From Vibrio pacinii DSM 19139 (GTDB lineage: Bacteria; Pseudomonadota; Gammaproteobacteria; Enterobacterales; Vibrionaceae), in NCBI RefSeq assembly GCF_000711795.1, contig NZ_JONH01000017.1, forward strand, positions 25,467-89,466: a stretch of 64,000 nucleotides of DNA, given 5' to 3'. A program made the position numbers and the translations under genes. Positions 1 through 12,400 of the stretch are shown here, in pieces. Numbering within the stretch: the stretch's first letter is position 1; every line of letters starts with the position of its first letter. The notes beneath the pieces are model-generated. The model was not told the origin of the DNA. It made no database searches and worked only from the letters and a program-made list of their open reading frames with translations.

Positions 1-823
1 TTAAAATACGGTCACTACCACTTTGTACGGGTAAGTGGAGGAAGCTAACCAGTTCAGGCGTGTCTTCGTAAACGGCAATGATGTCGTCAGTAAATTCGAG
101 CGGGTGGCTGGTGGTGAAACGAATACGGTCGATACCATCGATAGACGCCACCAAACGAAGTAGCTCAGCAAAAGAGCAGATCTCGCCATCGTGAGTTGGA
201 CCACGGAAAGCGTTAACGTTTTGACCCAACAGGTTAACTTCACGCACACCTTGTTCAGCCAGTTGGGCGATTTCAAACAGGACATCATCCATTGGACGAC
301 TGACTTCTTCACCACGTGTATATGGAACCACACAGTAAGTACAGTACTTAGAGCAGCCTTCCATAATCGACACAAATGCAGTTGCTCCTTCGGCGCGTGG
401 TTCGGGCAAACTGTCGAATTTTTCGATCTCAGGGAAAGAAATATCCATTACAGGCGCATGATTGCTTTGCGACTGCTTAATCATTTCTGGTAGACGGTGC
501 AGGGTTTGTGGACCAAAAATAACATCAACAAAGGGCGCGCGTTCACGTATATGGTCGCCTTCTTGAGTGGCAACACAACCGCCAACACCTATAACAACGC
601 CTTCTTTTTTGTCTTTGAGTGTTTTCCAACGACCAAGTTGGTGAAACACCTTTTCTTGCGCTTTTTCACGAATAGAACAGGTGTTGAGCAGGAGTACATC
701 TGCCTCTTCTGGTTTTTCTGTCAGCTCATAGCCGTTAGCCGCGTTCAGTAGATCCGCCATTTTTGATGAATCGTATTCGTTCATCTGGCAGCCCCAGGTT
801 TTAATTAGCAGTTTCTTACTCAT
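1..823 (-). CDS. miaB: MiaB, tRNA-2-methylthio-N6-isopentenyladenosine37 synthase (3' end cut by window edge)
   Basis: This is a radical-SAM methylthiotransferase that converts i6A37 to ms2i6A37 in tRNAs reading codons that begin with U. Reading the minus strand from ATG at 823 gives 274 codons open to the window edge, against about 474 in the full family, so the gene is truncated by the window only. The N-terminal MTTase domain shows its three cluster cysteines ([22 protein letters not shown]). The radical-SAM CxxxCxxC motif is present as CSKYCTYC. It is divergent from ubiF, as in E. coli. The identification is secure. Confidence 0.96.
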   Translation of the reverse strand, partial: MSKKLLIKTWGCQMNEYDSSKMADLLNAANGYELTEKPEEADVLLLNTCSIREKAQEKVFHQLGRWKTLKDKKEGVVIGVGGCVATQEGDHIRERAPFVDVIFGPQTLHRLPEMIKQSQSNHAPVMDISFPEIEKFDSLPEPRAEGATAFVSIMEGCSKYCTYCVVPYTRGEEVSRPMDDVLFEIAQLAEQGVREVNLLGQNVNAFRGPTHDGEICSFAELLRLVASIDGIDRIRFTTSHPLEFTDDIIAVYEDTPELVSFLHLPVQSGSDRIL

Positions 824-1105
824 GTTTTCGCTCGATCGTTAGTTTAAATTAAGGGAGCAAATTGCCCAGTGTGACAATTATCCATCTATCAATGTTTTTC
901 TGATGGTTTTTTCTTCTCGCATATTAGCGAGCCGCGTATTGTACTGCTTTAAAAACCGACTGACTAGTGCCGTGGTTGAATCAATTGCAAGCGTTATTGT
1001 ACAAGGGATTAGACCACCTCTAACATGAGGTTTTAGGTTACATTTTTAGCAATGAAATCGTACAATAAAAAACAGTTAAAGAATCAACATGATGAAATAC
1101 AAAAT

Positions 1106-2278
1106 ATGAGCAGATTTGATGTTGCCGTAATTGGTGGGGGCATGGTCGGAGCCGCTGTTGCGATCGGTTTTGCCAAGCAGGGAAGACGAGTAGCGGTTGT
1201 AGAAGGCTTGGCGCCTCGTCCTTTTTCCGCTGAGCAAGCGATGGACATTCGTGTTTCCGCCATTTCCGAACATTCAGTTTCTGTTTTAGAAAGCCTAGGA
1301 GCGTGGCAGAACATTGCCCAAATGCGTGTGTGCCCTTATCGGCGCCTAGAAACTTGGGAGCACCCAGAGTGCCGTACCCGTTTTCATTCTGATGCGCTTA
1401 ATTTGGAGCGTTTAGGCTACATTGTCGAAAATCAAGTGATTCAGTTGGGACTATGGCAACAATTTGAATCCTGGCCTGAGATTGAACGGTTCTGCCCTGA
1501 TACGTTGGATGATATTGAGTTTGGTGTAATAAACCAATTGACTCTCTCTTCTGGCGCAACGTTAGAGGCTGATTTAGTCGTTGGTGCGGATGGCGCCAAC
1601 TCTAAAGTGAGAACACTCGCGGGAATTGGCGTAACGGCCTGGGACTATCGTCAACATTGCATGTTGATCAATGTGGAAACAGAACTCGCTCAGCAAGATA
1701 TTACTTGGCAACAGTTTACCCCATCAGGACCACGCTCTTTTCTGCCATTAAGCTCTTTAGAGAGAAATGGTCAAACGGTAGGTCAAGGCTCTTTGGTTTG
1801 GTATGACTCGCCGAAACGAATTAAGCAGTTGTCGGCCATGACCCCTGAACAATTACGCCAAGAAGTGTTAACGCATTTTCCTCGCGAGCTTGGCGACATT
1901 CATGTACTGCAACACGGCTCGTTTCCTCTTACTCGCCGACATGCACAAACATACGCCAAGCAGCGCTGTGTTTTAGTTGGCGATGCTGCGCACACAATTA
2001 ATCCGCTAGCAGGTCAAGGTGTGAACCTAGGCTTTAAAGATGTGGAGGCTCTATTGGCCGTGTGTGAGGGTAAGGGTGTGATTAGCCAACCAATGTTAGA
2101 CAAATACCAACGCCAAAGGCGACCAGATAACTTGCTGATGCAGACGGGGATGGACGTGTTCTATAAAGGTTTCAGTAACCATATTGCGCCGTTAAAACTT
2201 GCACGTAACGCGGCGTTAAAGTTGGCAGAGCATAGCCCATTAAAAACGCAGGTTCTTAAATATGCTTTGGGGTTGTGA
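1106..2278 (+). CDS. ubiF: UbiF-type FAD-dependent hydroxylase of ubiquinone biosynthesis
   Basis: The protein is a UbiH/UbiF/COQ6-family flavin monooxygenase acting on the aromatic ring during ubiquinone synthesis. The N-terminus has the dinucleotide-binding GGGMVGAA motif. The C-terminal half has the FAD signature VGDAAHTINPLAGQGVN, with a GADGANS motif between them. I prefer ATG 1106 (MSRFDVAVIGGG) because it puts the FAD fold at the N-terminus as in the family. An in-frame ATG at 1052 would add 18 polar residues. Assignment to UbiF rather than UbiH/UbiI rests on the divergent miaB neighbour, the same arrangement as in E. coli. Confidence 0.9.
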   Translation: MSRFDVAVIGGGMVGAAVAIGFAKQGRRVAVVEGLAPRPFSAEQAMDIRVSAISEHSVSVLESLGAWQNIAQMRVCPYRRLETWEHPECRTRFHSDALNLERLGYIVENQVIQLGLWQQFESWPEIERFCPDTLDDIEFGVINQLTLSSGATLEADLVVGADGANSKVRTLAGIGVTAWDYRQHCMLINVETELAQQDITWQQFTPSGPRSFLPLSSLERNGQTVGQGSLVWYDSPKRIKQLSAMTPEQLRQEVLTHFPRELGDIHVLQHGSFPLTRRHAQTYAKQRCVLVGDAAHTINPLAGQGVNLGFKDVEALLAVCEGKGVISQPMLDKYQRQRRPDNLLMQTGMDVFYKGFSNHIAPLKLARNAALKLAEHSPLKTQVLKYALGL

Positions 2279-2323
2279 TATCAATCTGACCAGATAGAAG
2301 TTGATATTATTGAACAAAAAAAC

Positions 2324-2352
2324 AAAAACGCAGCCAAATGGCTGCGTTTTTT
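2324..2352. terminator. Bidirectional rho-independent terminator between ubiF and crr
   Basis: An AACGCAGCC / GGCTGCGTT stem with a four-base loop is flanked by A-runs on the left and T-runs on the right. It can therefore end both ubiF (plus) and the converging crr transcript (minus). Confidence 0.9.
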
Positions 2353-2372
2353 TGTGTTTGGCTAAGTAGTGA

Positions 2373-2882
2373 TTACTTAGTGACACGTAGTACTGGTGTT
2401 TCACCAACAGTCACAGAACCAGAAAGCTTGTTCAGCTCTTTGATTTCGTCCATGTTAGAGATAACAACAGGAGTCAGTGTAGACTTCGCTTTCTCTTCAA
2501 GTAGAGCGAGATCGAATTCGATCACAGTGTCACCTGCTTTCACAGATTGACCTTCTTCAGCGATGCGCGTGAAGCCTTCACCTTTAAGCTCAACAGTGTC
2601 AATACCGAAGTGAACAAATAGCTCAACGCCATCGTCAGATTCAATAGAGAACGCATGGTTAGTTTCGAAGATCTTACCGATAGTGCCGTTTACAGGAGCT
2701 ACCATCTTGTTGCCTGCTGGCTTGATAGCAATACCATCACCAACAATTTTCTCAGCGAAAACAACATCTGGCACATCTTCAATGTTGACGATTTCACCAG
2801 ATAGAGGTGCGATGATTTCGATTGCACCAGCGTCAGCGCTGTCGTCAGATACTAGCTTCTTAAGTTTGTCAAACAGACCCAT
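2373..2882 (-). CDS. crr: PTS glucose-specific enzyme IIA (EIIA-Glc)
   Basis: This is the cytosolic phosphocarrier that passes phosphate from HPr to EIIBC-Glc and regulates adenylate cyclase and non-PTS permeases. It is 169 aa, the family length. Both active-site histidines are present: His76 (TNHAF) and the phosphorylated His91 (FVHFG). The amphipathic N-terminus [11 protein letters not shown] matches enteric IIA-Glc. It lies last in ptsH-ptsI-crr, but 105 bases containing a large hairpin separate it from ptsI. That suggests crr also has separate expression control. Confidence 0.97.
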   Translation of the reverse strand: MGLFDKLKKLVSDDSADAGAIEIIAPLSGEIVNIEDVPDVVFAEKIVGDGIAIKPAGNKMVAPVNGTIGKIFETNHAFSIESDDGVELFVHFGIDTVELKGEGFTRIAEEGQSVKAGDTVIEFDLALLEEKAKSTLTPVVISNMDEIKELNKLSGSVTVGETPVLRVTK

Positions 2883-2928
2883 TGTGTCATGCTCCTAACG
2901 TTTTTATTTAATTCTGTCGAATAATAGT

Positions 2929-2980
2929 ATACCAATCTCACAAGATAGACGACAAATTTCGCCGCCTATCTTATTGGTAT
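2929..2980. repeat. Palindromic element between ptsI and crr
   Basis: ATACCAAT (2929-2936) pairs with ATTGGTAT (2973-2980), and AAGATAG (2942-2948) pairs with CTATCTT (2966-2972). The result is a long interrupted hairpin filling most of the ptsI-crr spacer. There is no T-tract, so it looks like a REP-type or RNA-processing element rather than an intrinsic terminator. Confidence 0.6.
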
Positions 2981-2987
2981 TACCTGA

Positions 2988-4712
2988 TTATTGCGTTTTC
3001 TCTGCGATAAATTTTTCTACTACGGCTTCAATTTCTGCCGCCGTTGGAAGAGACAGGGCTTGTTCTGCCATCGCTTTCACTTCAGCGAAGTTAGAGTTAC
3101 GGATAACTTTCTTCACTTTAGGGATAGAGATACCACTCATCGAGAATTCATCAAGGCCCATACCAAGTAGGAGTAGAGTTGCACGTTCATCACCTGCAAG
3201 CTCGCCACACATACCGGTCCATTTACCTTCAGCGTGAGAAGCGTCAATGACTTGCTTAATCACGGTCAGTACTGCTGGTGACATTGGGTTGTAAAGATGA
3301 GAAATCATCTCGTTACCACGGTCAACCGCTAGGGTGTACTGTGTTAGGTCGTTGGTACCAATAGAGAAGAAGGCAACTTCTTTCGCTAAGTGGTGGGCGA
3401 TCGCAGCAGCTGCTGGTGTCTCAACCATTACACCAACTTCGATGCTTTCATCGAAGGCATGGCCTTCTTCACGCAGTTCAGCTTTGTACTCTTCGATGGC
3501 TTTTTTCAGCTCACGAATTTCCTCAACAGAAATAATCATTGGGAACATGATACGCAGTTTACCATGTGCAGACGCACGTAGGATGCCACGTAACTGGTCA
3601 CGAAGGATTTCACGACGGTCTAAGCTGATACGCACGGCGCGCCAGCCAAGGAACGGGTTCATCTCTTGTGGCAGATCCATATATGGAAGATCTTTGTCAC
3701 CGCCGATGTCCATGGTACGTATGATTACCGACTCACCATGCATGGCTTCAGCCACTTCTTTGTAAGCTTGGTATTGCTCTTCCTCAGCTGGAAGTGCATC
3801 ACGATCCATAAATAGGAATTCAGTACGGTACAGACCAACGCCTTCACCACCGTTACGAATGATGCCATCACAGTCTTTTACAGTACCGATATTACCGCAC
3901 ACTTCTACGCGATGACCGTCAATGGTCTCAGCGTGTAGATCTTTCAGTTTGGCAAGTTCTTCTTTTTCAGCAATGAAAGCCGCTTTCACTGCTTTTGCTT
4001 CTGCAAGTTCAGCGTCTGATGGGTTGATAACGATCTTGTTGTTCATCGCATCAAGAATCAGCATGTCGCCGTTCTTCACTTTCTTCGTGATGTCGTTAGT
4101 ACCGACAATCGCAGGAAGTTCAAGAGAACGAGCCATGATAGAAGTGTGTGAAGTACGACCGCCGATGTCACACACAAAACCAAGTACGTAGTCTAGGTTG
4201 ATCTGTGCTGTCTCAGAAGGTGTTAAGTCGTAAGCGACTAGGATCACTTCTTGATCGATATCGCTTAGCGATACGATGTTGATGCCGAGTGCATTTTTCA
4301 CAAAACGTGTCCCGATATCACGGATATCAGTGGCACGTTCTTTTAAGTATTCGTCGTCTAGAGATTCTAGAGCGGATGCTTGCTCTTCGATAACGGTGTA
4401 GATAGCGTTATCAGCGTGCATCTTGTCATTCTTGATCAGTGCTAGGATTTCTTCCTCTAGCTCTTCGTCTTCAAGAAGCATGATATGACCTTCAAAGATC
4501 GCTTCTTTCTCTTCACCAAAGGTTTCAAGTGCTTTCTGTTTTACCATTTCTAACTGAGCTGAAGATTTGTTACGAGCGTCAAAAAAGCGCTGAACTTCAG
4601 CTTCAATTTGATCATCAGAAATAGCGTGTGTGTTTAGGACAATTTCATCTTCTTGAAGTAGTAATGCTTTACCGATAGCAATACCAGGAGATGCTAGGAT
4701 GCCTGAAATCAT
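2988..4712 (-). CDS. ptsI: PTS enzyme I (phosphoenolpyruvate-protein phosphotransferase)
   Basis: Enzyme I takes phosphate from PEP and transfers it to HPr, the first step of all PTS sugar uptake. The 574-aa length is typical. The active-site His lies in [13 protein letters not shown], near residue 190. The PEP-binding barrel motifs [19 protein letters not shown] and [10 protein letters not shown] are all visible, and the catalytic-Cys motif reads [10 protein letters not shown]. It starts at 4712 behind an AAGG Shine-Dalgarno. It lies downstream of ptsH in the same orientation, with 137 bases between. Confidence 0.97.
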   Translation of the reverse strand: MISGILASPGIAIGKALLLQEDEIVLNTHAISDDQIEAEVQRFFDARNKSSAQLEMVKQKALETFGEEKEAIFEGHIMLLEDEELEEEILALIKNDKMHADNAIYTVIEEQASALESLDDEYLKERATDIRDIGTRFVKNALGINIVSLSDIDQEVILVAYDLTPSETAQINLDYVLGFVCDIGGRTSHTSIMARSLELPAIVGTNDITKKVKNGDMLILDAMNNKIVINPSDAELAEAKAVKAAFIAEKEELAKLKDLHAETIDGHRVEVCGNIGTVKDCDGIIRNGGEGVGLYRTEFLFMDRDALPAEEEQYQAYKEVAEAMHGESVIIRTMDIGGDKDLPYMDLPQEMNPFLGWRAVRISLDRREILRDQLRGILRASAHGKLRIMFPMIISVEEIRELKKAIEEYKAELREEGHAFDESIEVGVMVETPAAAAIAHHLAKEVAFFSIGTNDLTQYTLAVDRGNEMISHLYNPMSPAVLTVIKQVIDASHAEGKWTGMCGELAGDERATLLLLGMGLDEFSMSGISIPKVKKVIRNSNFAEVKAMAEQALSLPTAAEIEAVVEKFIAEKTQ

Positions 4713-4849
4713 AGCCTTACCTTAAATTGGTCAACTTTAAAACGGGAGAATAATGGATGCGCTAACGAATAGTTTTAGCTTATATTTTAGTTTATTTCCA
4801 ACAAAGCCATTTTGTTATGCAAAATGGCTTTGAGAAACTAAAAACTGAA

Positions 4850-5107
4850 TTAGTGCAGTTGGTCCATTAGAGCAACTAGGTGGTCAACAGCTTGTTGAGC
4901 CTGTGGGCCCTCAGCTGAGATAGAAACTACTGTACCTTTAACTAGGCCAAGAGTTTGTAATTTGAAAAGGCTTTTAGCGCTAGCGCTTTTACCGTTAGAA
5001 GTCACTGTGATGTCCGCATCGAATGATTTAGCTTCTTTAACGAACTGTGCTGCAGGACGAGTGTGAAGGCCATTTTCTGCAGTGATTTCTACTTGCTTCT
5101 CGTACAT
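4850..5107 (-). CDS. ptsH: Phosphocarrier protein HPr
   Basis: HPr shuttles phosphate from enzyme I to the IIA domains. The mature-length 85-aa frame starts at ATG 5107 behind a GGGG Shine-Dalgarno. The longer in-frame extension to 5167 has no family support. His15 sits in the GLHTRPA motif, and the regulatory-serine region reads [12 protein letters not shown]. It is the first gene of ptsH-ptsI-crr, with cysK upstream as in E. coli. Confidence 0.97.
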   Translation of the reverse strand: MYEKQVEITAENGLHTRPAAQFVKEAKSFDADITVTSNGKSASAKSLFKLQTLGLVKGTVVSISAEGPQAQQAVDHLVALMDQLH

Positions 5108-5404
5108 GTTATATACCCCAATTAATTTATATTTTGATAGTTTCTTAACCAGTTTTAGCTTAACCATAAAAAAGCATTTCTGCTAGTAGGCTAACCTAGA
5201 TTGCGTGTTAGAACCGCGACTGGTGATTAATTTCTCAATCACGATTTCAGTCTGTGCTGTCTTTCGTCATTGATAGTAATTCTTACCTGCTTTTATTTTG
5301 CAGCTAGAAATAAAACAATCCTGATATTACCAAAGGTAGGGCAGGGATCAACAAAAAAGCCCCTGTACGGGGCTTTTTTAAACGAAAAATTGATTTGACA
5401 CAGT
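5108..5404. other. cysK-ptsH intergenic region
   Basis: These 297 bases hold the cysK terminator at 5353-5379 and presumably the ptsH promoter region. I see no ORF or convincing operator in the rest. Confidence 0.5.
5353..5379 (-). terminator. cysK terminator
   Basis: A GCCCC-TGTAC-GGGGC stem is flanked by runs of six A and six T, immediately past the cysK stop on the minus strand. Confidence 0.88.
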
Positions 5405-6373
5405 TTACTGTTGGTTCTCTTTCTCGGTAAATATACCAGCAAATAGCGCGGTACTTAGGTAACGTTCACCCGAGCTAGGAAGTACGGTGACAATGGTTTT
5501 TCCTGCAAATTCAGGTAGTTCTGCGATGCGGTTCGCTGCGACAACAGCCGCGCCTGAAGAGATACCCGCCAAGATACCTTCCTCTTCCATTAAGCGTCGT
5601 GCCATTGCGATAGCTTCGTCAGAGGTTACGGCCTCAACGCGGTCAATCAGCTCCAAATCGAGGTTGCCAGGAATAAAACCAGCACCAATACCTTGGATTT
5701 TGTGCGGCGCAGGTTGAATTTCTTCTCCCGCTAGCGCTTGTGCAATGACTGGCGACTCAGCAGGTTCAACTGCAACAGAGACAATATTTTTGCCTTTTTC
5801 GCCTTTCAAGTAACGACTTGTACCAGTAATGGTACCGCCAGTTCCGACACCTGCCACGAACACATCGACTTCGCCATCTGTTGCATCCCAGATTTCAGGA
5901 CCAGTGGTTTTTTCGTGAATTTGTGGGTTTGCTGGGTTGTTGAATTGTTGAAGAAGTAGGAATTTTTCTGGGTTGCTCGCAACGATCTCTTCTGCTTTAG
6001 CAATCGCCCCTTTCATGCCTTTTGCTGCTTCTGTTAACTCAAGGTTTGCACCCAGTGCTTTAAGCAATTTACGACGCTCAAGGCTCATCGACTCTGGCAT
6101 GGTAAGGGTAAGCTTGTAACCACGAGCGGCAGCAACGAAGGCAAGAGCCACACCAGTATTACCACTGGTAGGTTCAACAAGCTCAACGCCAGGCTTAAGT
6201 GTACCGGCTTGCTCTGCTTCCCAAATCATGTTGGCACCAATACGACATTTTACGCTGAAGCTTGGGTTGCGGGCTTCAATCTTAGCCAGAACTTTACCAT
6301 TACTGACTTTGTTTAGGCGCACAAGAGGGGTGTTACCAATGGTTTGGGAATTGTCTTCGTAAATCTTGCTCAT
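5405..6373 (-). CDS. cysK: Cysteine synthase A (O-acetylserine sulfhydrylase)
   Basis: This PLP enzyme makes L-cysteine from O-acetylserine and sulfide. I chose ATG 6373 ([20 protein letters not shown]), giving 322 aa, rather than the in-frame ATG at 6388 with five extra residues. The PLP lysine is Lys42 (FSVKCRIG). The substrate loop [11 protein letters not shown] and the phosphate-binding GTGGTITG are present. It lies upstream of ptsH and next to cysZ, so two sulfur-assimilation genes are adjacent. Its own terminator follows. Confidence 0.96.
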   Translation of the reverse strand: MSKIYEDNSQTIGNTPLVRLNKVSNGKVLAKIEARNPSFSVKCRIGANMIWEAEQAGTLKPGVELVEPTSGNTGVALAFVAAARGYKLTLTMPESMSLERRKLLKALGANLELTEAAKGMKGAIAKAEEIVASNPEKFLLLQQFNNPANPQIHEKTTGPEIWDATDGEVDVFVAGVGTGGTITGTSRYLKGEKGKNIVSVAVEPAESPVIAQALAGEEIQPAPHKIQGIGAGFIPGNLDLELIDRVEAVTSDEAIAMARRLMEEEGILAGISSGAAVVAANRIAELPEFAGKTIVTVLPSSGERYLSTALFAGIFTEKENQQ

Positions 6374-6507
6374 GGTGTGATCCTTCATCTTTATTTCACT
6401 TCGGTTTGATTGAACTACCAGACCGAGTGGTATTAAGAAATAGTTGTTGATGTAGAGAGTAGGGCAGGTTCAAAAGCGAGAAAAGGATTAAATAGTTATA
6501 TGATATG

Positions 6508-6550
6508 AAAGAGCAGCAAGCATACATCGATTTGTGAGCTTGCTGCTCTT
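6508..6550 (-). terminator. Probable cysZ terminator hairpin
   Basis: AGAGCAGCAAGC and GCTTGCTGCTCT form a 12-13 bp stem with a roughly 16-base loop, starting just past the cysZ stop. The T-tract on the minus strand is only three bases, so its strength is uncertain. Confidence 0.6.
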
Positions 6551-6566
6551 AATCCGTTATCGCTAT

Positions 6567-7313
6567 CTATTTATGATGATGTTTAAATTCGGCCACCCAC
6601 ATCGAGGTGGCGCCGCAGACGGCGACAGGCATAACAATAAGGTTCAGGATCGGAATGGTGGTAAATACCGATACCAAAGCGCCAAAGCTGTACGCTTTGC
6701 CCTGTTTTTGTTTCAAATTGTAACGCATATCATTGAACGGGATTTTATGGTTATCGAACGGATAATCACAATACTGAACGGCCAAGATCCACGCGGTAAA
6801 GATAAACCACAAGAAGGGACCTAAGGTCTGGCCAAGTGCCGGGATAAGCAGCAGTAAAAATAGACCAATAGCTTTGGGTAATACATAAACCAGCTTGCGC
6901 CATTCGCGAGCCAAAATACGAGGTGTATCTTTGATAATGGCCAACATCCCATCATCATTCACCTTTTGCTTGGTTAAATGCTCCTCGACCTTTTCCGCTA
7001 ATAACCCATTCAGTGGCGCCGCTATAAAATTGGCTAGCGTACTGAAAAAATAGGAAAAAGTAGCAAGGATGGTCAATGCTAGTAGTGGCCAGAGTAGGTA
7101 AGTGAGCCACGATAAAAAGTCAGGCAGTTGACCTATCAGTTGCTCAATCCAAGTATCTAAATGAGAAAACAGGTAAAATAGTGCACCACCGACTAACAGT
7201 ACATTAGCGAGTAGTGGCAAAATAACGAAACGGCGTATCCCTGGAGTGAGCGCAAGCGCTAATCCATGAAAGAAATAACCAAATCCAGAACGTTGTTGTA
7301 TATAAGTATTCAT
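6567..7313 (-). CDS. cysZ: Sulfate transporter CysZ
   Basis: CysZ is an inner-membrane sulfate channel/transporter feeding cysteine synthesis. The 248-aa protein starts with the family-typical GFGYFFHGLALALTPGIRRF. It has hydrophobic segments around residues 25-50, 65-95 and 145-180, and a cytosolic loop with the conserved PRILAREWRKLVYVLPK. Its position next to cysK supports the role. Confidence 0.93.
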   Translation of the reverse strand: MNTYIQQRSGFGYFFHGLALALTPGIRRFVILPLLANVLLVGGALFYLFSHLDTWIEQLIGQLPDFLSWLTYLLWPLLALTILATFSYFFSTLANFIAAPLNGLLAEKVEEHLTKQKVNDDGMLAIIKDTPRILAREWRKLVYVLPKAIGLFLLLLIPALGQTLGPFLWFIFTAWILAVQYCDYPFDNHKIPFNDMRYNLKQKQGKAYSFGALVSVFTTIPILNLIVMPVAVCGATSMWVAEFKHHHK

Positions 7314-7516
7314 AATGAGTCGATTGCTGTAAAAACGAACGCTTTGTATCTTAGCAAGAAAAAAGCGTGTTCAAAATCACAACATTAGTGGAACTTCTCA
7401 CATTAAGTTGTTCTAAAACAGGGTCGAGTTTTGGTAGAGTAACTCACAGTTAAGGTTTAATCGTTTCTTTACGGCCAACTTTACATCGTGCTGTAACGAA
7501 CAAATGAGAGCTAAAA

Positions 7517-8374
7517 ATGCAGGAACTGCGATTTGTACTCATAATTGTCGGAGCCATAGCGATTGCCGCTTTGCTGTTCCACGGTTTATGGACGAGTAAG
7601 AAAGAAGGCAAAGCGAAGTTTAGTAGTAAGCCGCTTGGTAAGCTAGACGTTGATAGTAAATCGTCTGACTTGACCTCTGAACGCGCGTTTGCCCCAGAAG
7701 ATGATTTTGAAATTATCAAGAAACAGCGTAAAGAGCCGGGTTTTGTCGCGCAAGATGAGATCATTGCTGACCCGCTTATCGATAGTTATCAACACCCCAC
7801 AGACTCAGATCTTTTGGATAGTAAAGAGGAAGAGCTAGACGTTCCTTCATTTTCTACTCGGTCTATCGACGATGTTGTGGTCCCTGAGCCTGATGTTGAG
7901 AGCCAAATTGACGAGGTGCCCATTGCTGAGATTGAAGATGAGCAAGAGCCTGCGTTAGAAGTGATTGTGCTTAATGTGCATTGTGCAGGTAATGAACCTT
8001 TTATCGGCACTAAGCTGTTTGACAGCATGCAGCAAAACGGTTTGATCTATGGTGAAATGGATATTTTTCATCGCCATGCAGATTTATCTGGAACAGGGAA
8101 AGTGCTGTTCAGCGTGGCGAATATGATGAATCCAGGAACGTTAAAACATGACGATCCTGCGGCGTTTACCACCAAAGGCATCTCATTCTTCATGACCGTC
8201 CCCTGTTTTGGCGATCCAGAGCAGAACTTTAAATTGATGCTAAAAACGGCGCAGCAAATTGCAGATGACTTAGGTGCCAATGTTCTTGATGATGCAAGAA
8301 ACCTGATTTCGCCTAATCGTATTGATGCGTATAAAGCGCAAATACAACAGTTTAAAGCGGCGCAGAAAGCCTAA
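7517..8374 (+). CDS. zipA: Cell division protein ZipA
   Basis: ZipA anchors FtsZ rings to the inner membrane. The 285-aa protein has an N-out transmembrane helix at residues 5-26, a charged, acidic, low-complexity linker to about residue 145, and a C-terminal FtsZ-binding domain ([20 protein letters not shown] to the end). It precedes ligA in the same orientation, the usual gammaproteobacterial order, but a terminator sits between the two genes. Confidence 0.95.
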   Translation: MQELRFVLIIVGAIAIAALLFHGLWTSKKEGKAKFSSKPLGKLDVDSKSSDLTSERAFAPEDDFEIIKKQRKEPGFVAQDEIIADPLIDSYQHPTDSDLLDSKEEELDVPSFSTRSIDDVVVPEPDVESQIDEVPIAEIEDEQEPALEVIVLNVHCAGNEPFIGTKLFDSMQQNGLIYGEMDIFHRHADLSGTGKVLFSVANMMNPGTLKHDDPAAFTTKGISFFMTVPCFGDPEQNFKLMLKTAQQIADDLGANVLDDARNLISPNRIDAYKAQIQQFKAAQKA

Positions 8375-8394
8375 GTTATTGATAAATAGTAGAG

Positions 8395-8417
8395 AGGCTC
8401 CGTATGGAGCCTTTTTT
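8395..8417 (+). terminator. zipA terminator
   Basis: A perfect GGCTCC-GTAT-GGAGCC stem is followed by a run of T (TTTTTT), 20 bases past the zipA stop. Confidence 0.85.
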
Positions 8418-8505
8418 GATTAAGGCGGTGTTGCGCAAAGTGGAGTGGGTGTTTATAAACCATCGATTGCCACAAAGCTCTTCAAGACACCGTTTTTTAA
8501 AGTAG

Positions 8506-10533
<2,028 letters not shown>

Positions 10534-11046
10534 CCTAATATCCTTATAATACAAGCTACCTAAAACCTCAAAATTACTAATTTTGAGGTTTTATTTTTTT
10601 CTGTAAATTAAGTTGTCGTAATAATCGTTAACCGATCCAATTAGTTTCCGTGACAACGATCTCCAATCTAAGAATTATCGCAGATTAATCAGAACCTATG
10701 CGACACACTTCAATAATTCAAAATCAAGTGTCAATATAAGCTATTGAAATATAACAAGTACTATTGTTTTTATTTAGTTCCTGACAAAAAGTAGATCTTG
10801 GTCACTCACTTGACAAAAATTTGTAGTGGCTCATATTTTTTTACTTGGAAATTAAGTTCTCATTGATGTTTTTTGATGCGAAGTTAGTCTTACACACATG
10901 GATACACAAGGTGTATGCAGGAAATAGAAAATCAACGGTTAATGATTAATTGACGGTTTTCAACATAGGAAATGATTTCTCCCTTCGGCGGCCAACTTAA
11001 GGTGAGAAAAACAAAAAACAGCTATATCCATTTTTAGGAGTTTTCC
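10534..11046. other. Long AT-rich leader region before the porin gene
   Basis: These 513 bases contain the ligA terminator at 10563-10595 and then AT-rich DNA with no credible ORF. The last 40 bases carry the AGGAG ribosome site of the porin. A long untranslated leader or upstream regulator sites for the porin are likely, but I could not identify a specific operator. Confidence 0.4.
10563..10595 (+). terminator. ligA terminator
   Basis: AAACCTCAAAATT and AATTTTGAGGTTT form a 13-bp stem with a three-base loop, followed by TATTTTTTT. Confidence 0.85.
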
Positions 11047-12342
11047 ATGGACAAAATGTTTAAACGTACTCTTCTAGGTGCGGCAGTTGCTGCCGCAATG
11101 ATAGCGGCTCCAGCAGCAATGGCTAATACAGAAAGTGCCGTTGGTGGTGAATATGTAGAGAAACTGAATGAGTTTATTGAAGGCTCATCACTTTCATCAA
11201 TTGTTATTACAGATACACGCTATCGTTCTAAAGACACTGGTTCAGGTTATACAGCAGGACAGGATTACACGGACTATAACGTAGGCTTAAACTTTAGCTC
11301 TGGTTTCCACAATGGCTGGTTAGGTTTTGATGCTGGAGGTTATTTCTCAGGATCTGTATATAACAACACCGGCTGTTCAGAAATTACACTTTGTGATGGC
11401 TGGGATCGTAGTAGTGACTCTCTAAAGCTAACGACAGCGGCACTAAAATTTAAAGGCGGCGAGACTGAAACTAAGATCGGTTTTCTTCAATCTCATGGTA
11501 TCGGTACAGTTGGTAACGTATGGTCATTCGTGCCTGGCACATACCGTGGTGCTACAGTCGTAGCCCCAATTGGAAGCTGGACTCTGGGTTACATTTTTAC
11601 AGACGATCATAGTGCTCCTTGGTGGGAAAATACAAATCAATCTAGCTTCGATGATGAGGGTAAACCAAATGGTGAAAATGCCTTCAATAGCCTTCAATCA
11701 CTAGGAGTAAACGGTAGTATTGGCGACGTTGCACTTAACCTAGGCGTTGGCTACGCAAGAATTGGTCATGGTGAAGACAATACGTCGTATAAGTTCATGA
11801 TTAAAGCACCGTTGTTTGAAACAGCTAGTTTAGCATTTGACTTCTATGGTGTTAGTTCCGATGTCGATTATGATGGCTTAGGCTATATGGCAGGTCTGTC
11901 ATATGCTCAAAGTTTTGATGCTCTAACATGGAACTCTGAAGTTCGCTACGCCGATTCGGATAACAATGCTGCTGTTACTCCTCGTACAGTTCGTAATTAC
12001 GGTTCTAACAACGGCACATTTAGTCAGTACTGGAATGCTTTATCCGACTGGGATCAATCTGGTCAGCTATCATGGTACAACAAACTATCATATAGTTTTG
12101 GTGATGGTTGGTTTGTCGCAGGTGGAGTGGCCTTGAGTACTGTCGATGATAACAATGTAAACACTTACGATTCGGAGTATGCAGTTAATGCAGATATTGG
12201 TTATTCTCTACAATCAGGCTCATTGAAAGGTTCAACAATTAAATTGCATCTAACTCAACTTACTCGTGATATGAACGATGGGTCTGAGTTTGATTGGCAA
12301 GATATTCGTTTCCAAGTTATTATCCCTTACAACTTCTTCTAA
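11047..12342 (+). CDS. OprD-like outer-membrane porin
   Basis: This is a 431-aa outer-membrane beta-barrel protein. It has a Sec signal peptide (cleavage near AMA-N, residue 26), alternating beta-strand pattern and a C-terminal aromatic (IPYNFF). The N-terminal layout recalls the OprD/ChiP(YbfM) family: a strand with tyrosine/arginine, a GFDAGGYF segment, LKFKGGETETKIG, then PGTYRGA. Members of that family are specific porins for amino acids or oligosaccharides. The substrate cannot be read from the sequence. ATG 11047 is well placed behind AGGAG. A monocistronic unit with its own terminator is likely. Confidence 0.65.
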   Translation: MDKMFKRTLLGAAVAAAMIAAPAAMANTESAVGGEYVEKLNEFIEGSSLSSIVITDTRYRSKDTGSGYTAGQDYTDYNVGLNFSSGFHNGWLGFDAGGYFSGSVYNNTGCSEITLCDGWDRSSDSLKLTTAALKFKGGETETKIGFLQSHGIGTVGNVWSFVPGTYRGATVVAPIGSWTLGYIFTDDHSAPWWENTNQSSFDDEGKPNGENAFNSLQSLGVNGSIGDVALNLGVGYARIGHGEDNTSYKFMIKAPLFETASLAFDFYGVSSDVDYDGLGYMAGLSYAQSFDALTWNSEVRYADSDNNAAVTPRTVRNYGSNNGTFSQYWNALSDWDQSGQLSWYNKLSYSFGDGWFVAGGVALSTVDDNNVNTYDSEYAVNADIGYSLQSGSLKGSTIKLHLTQLTRDMNDGSEFDWQDIRFQVIIPYNFF

Positions 12343-12358
12343 TAACGTTATAAACGGT

Positions 12359-12383
12359 AAAGCGAGCTTATGCTCGCTTTTTT
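12359..12383 (+). terminator. Porin gene terminator
   Basis: An AGCGAGC/GCTCGCT stem with a four-base loop, followed by a T-run, lies 18 bases after the stop codon. Confidence 0.88.
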
Positions 12384-12400
12384 CGTTTAAGTTAATCAGT

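Noticed and set aside
191..751. Two plus-strand ORFs of 100 and 84 aa
   Set aside because: They lie antisense to the conserved miaB frame, have no ribosome sites and no family resemblance; miaB explains the region.
3334..3765. 143-aa plus-strand ORF inside ptsI
   Set aside because: Antisense shadow of the strongly conserved ptsI reading frame, with biased, serine-rich composition.
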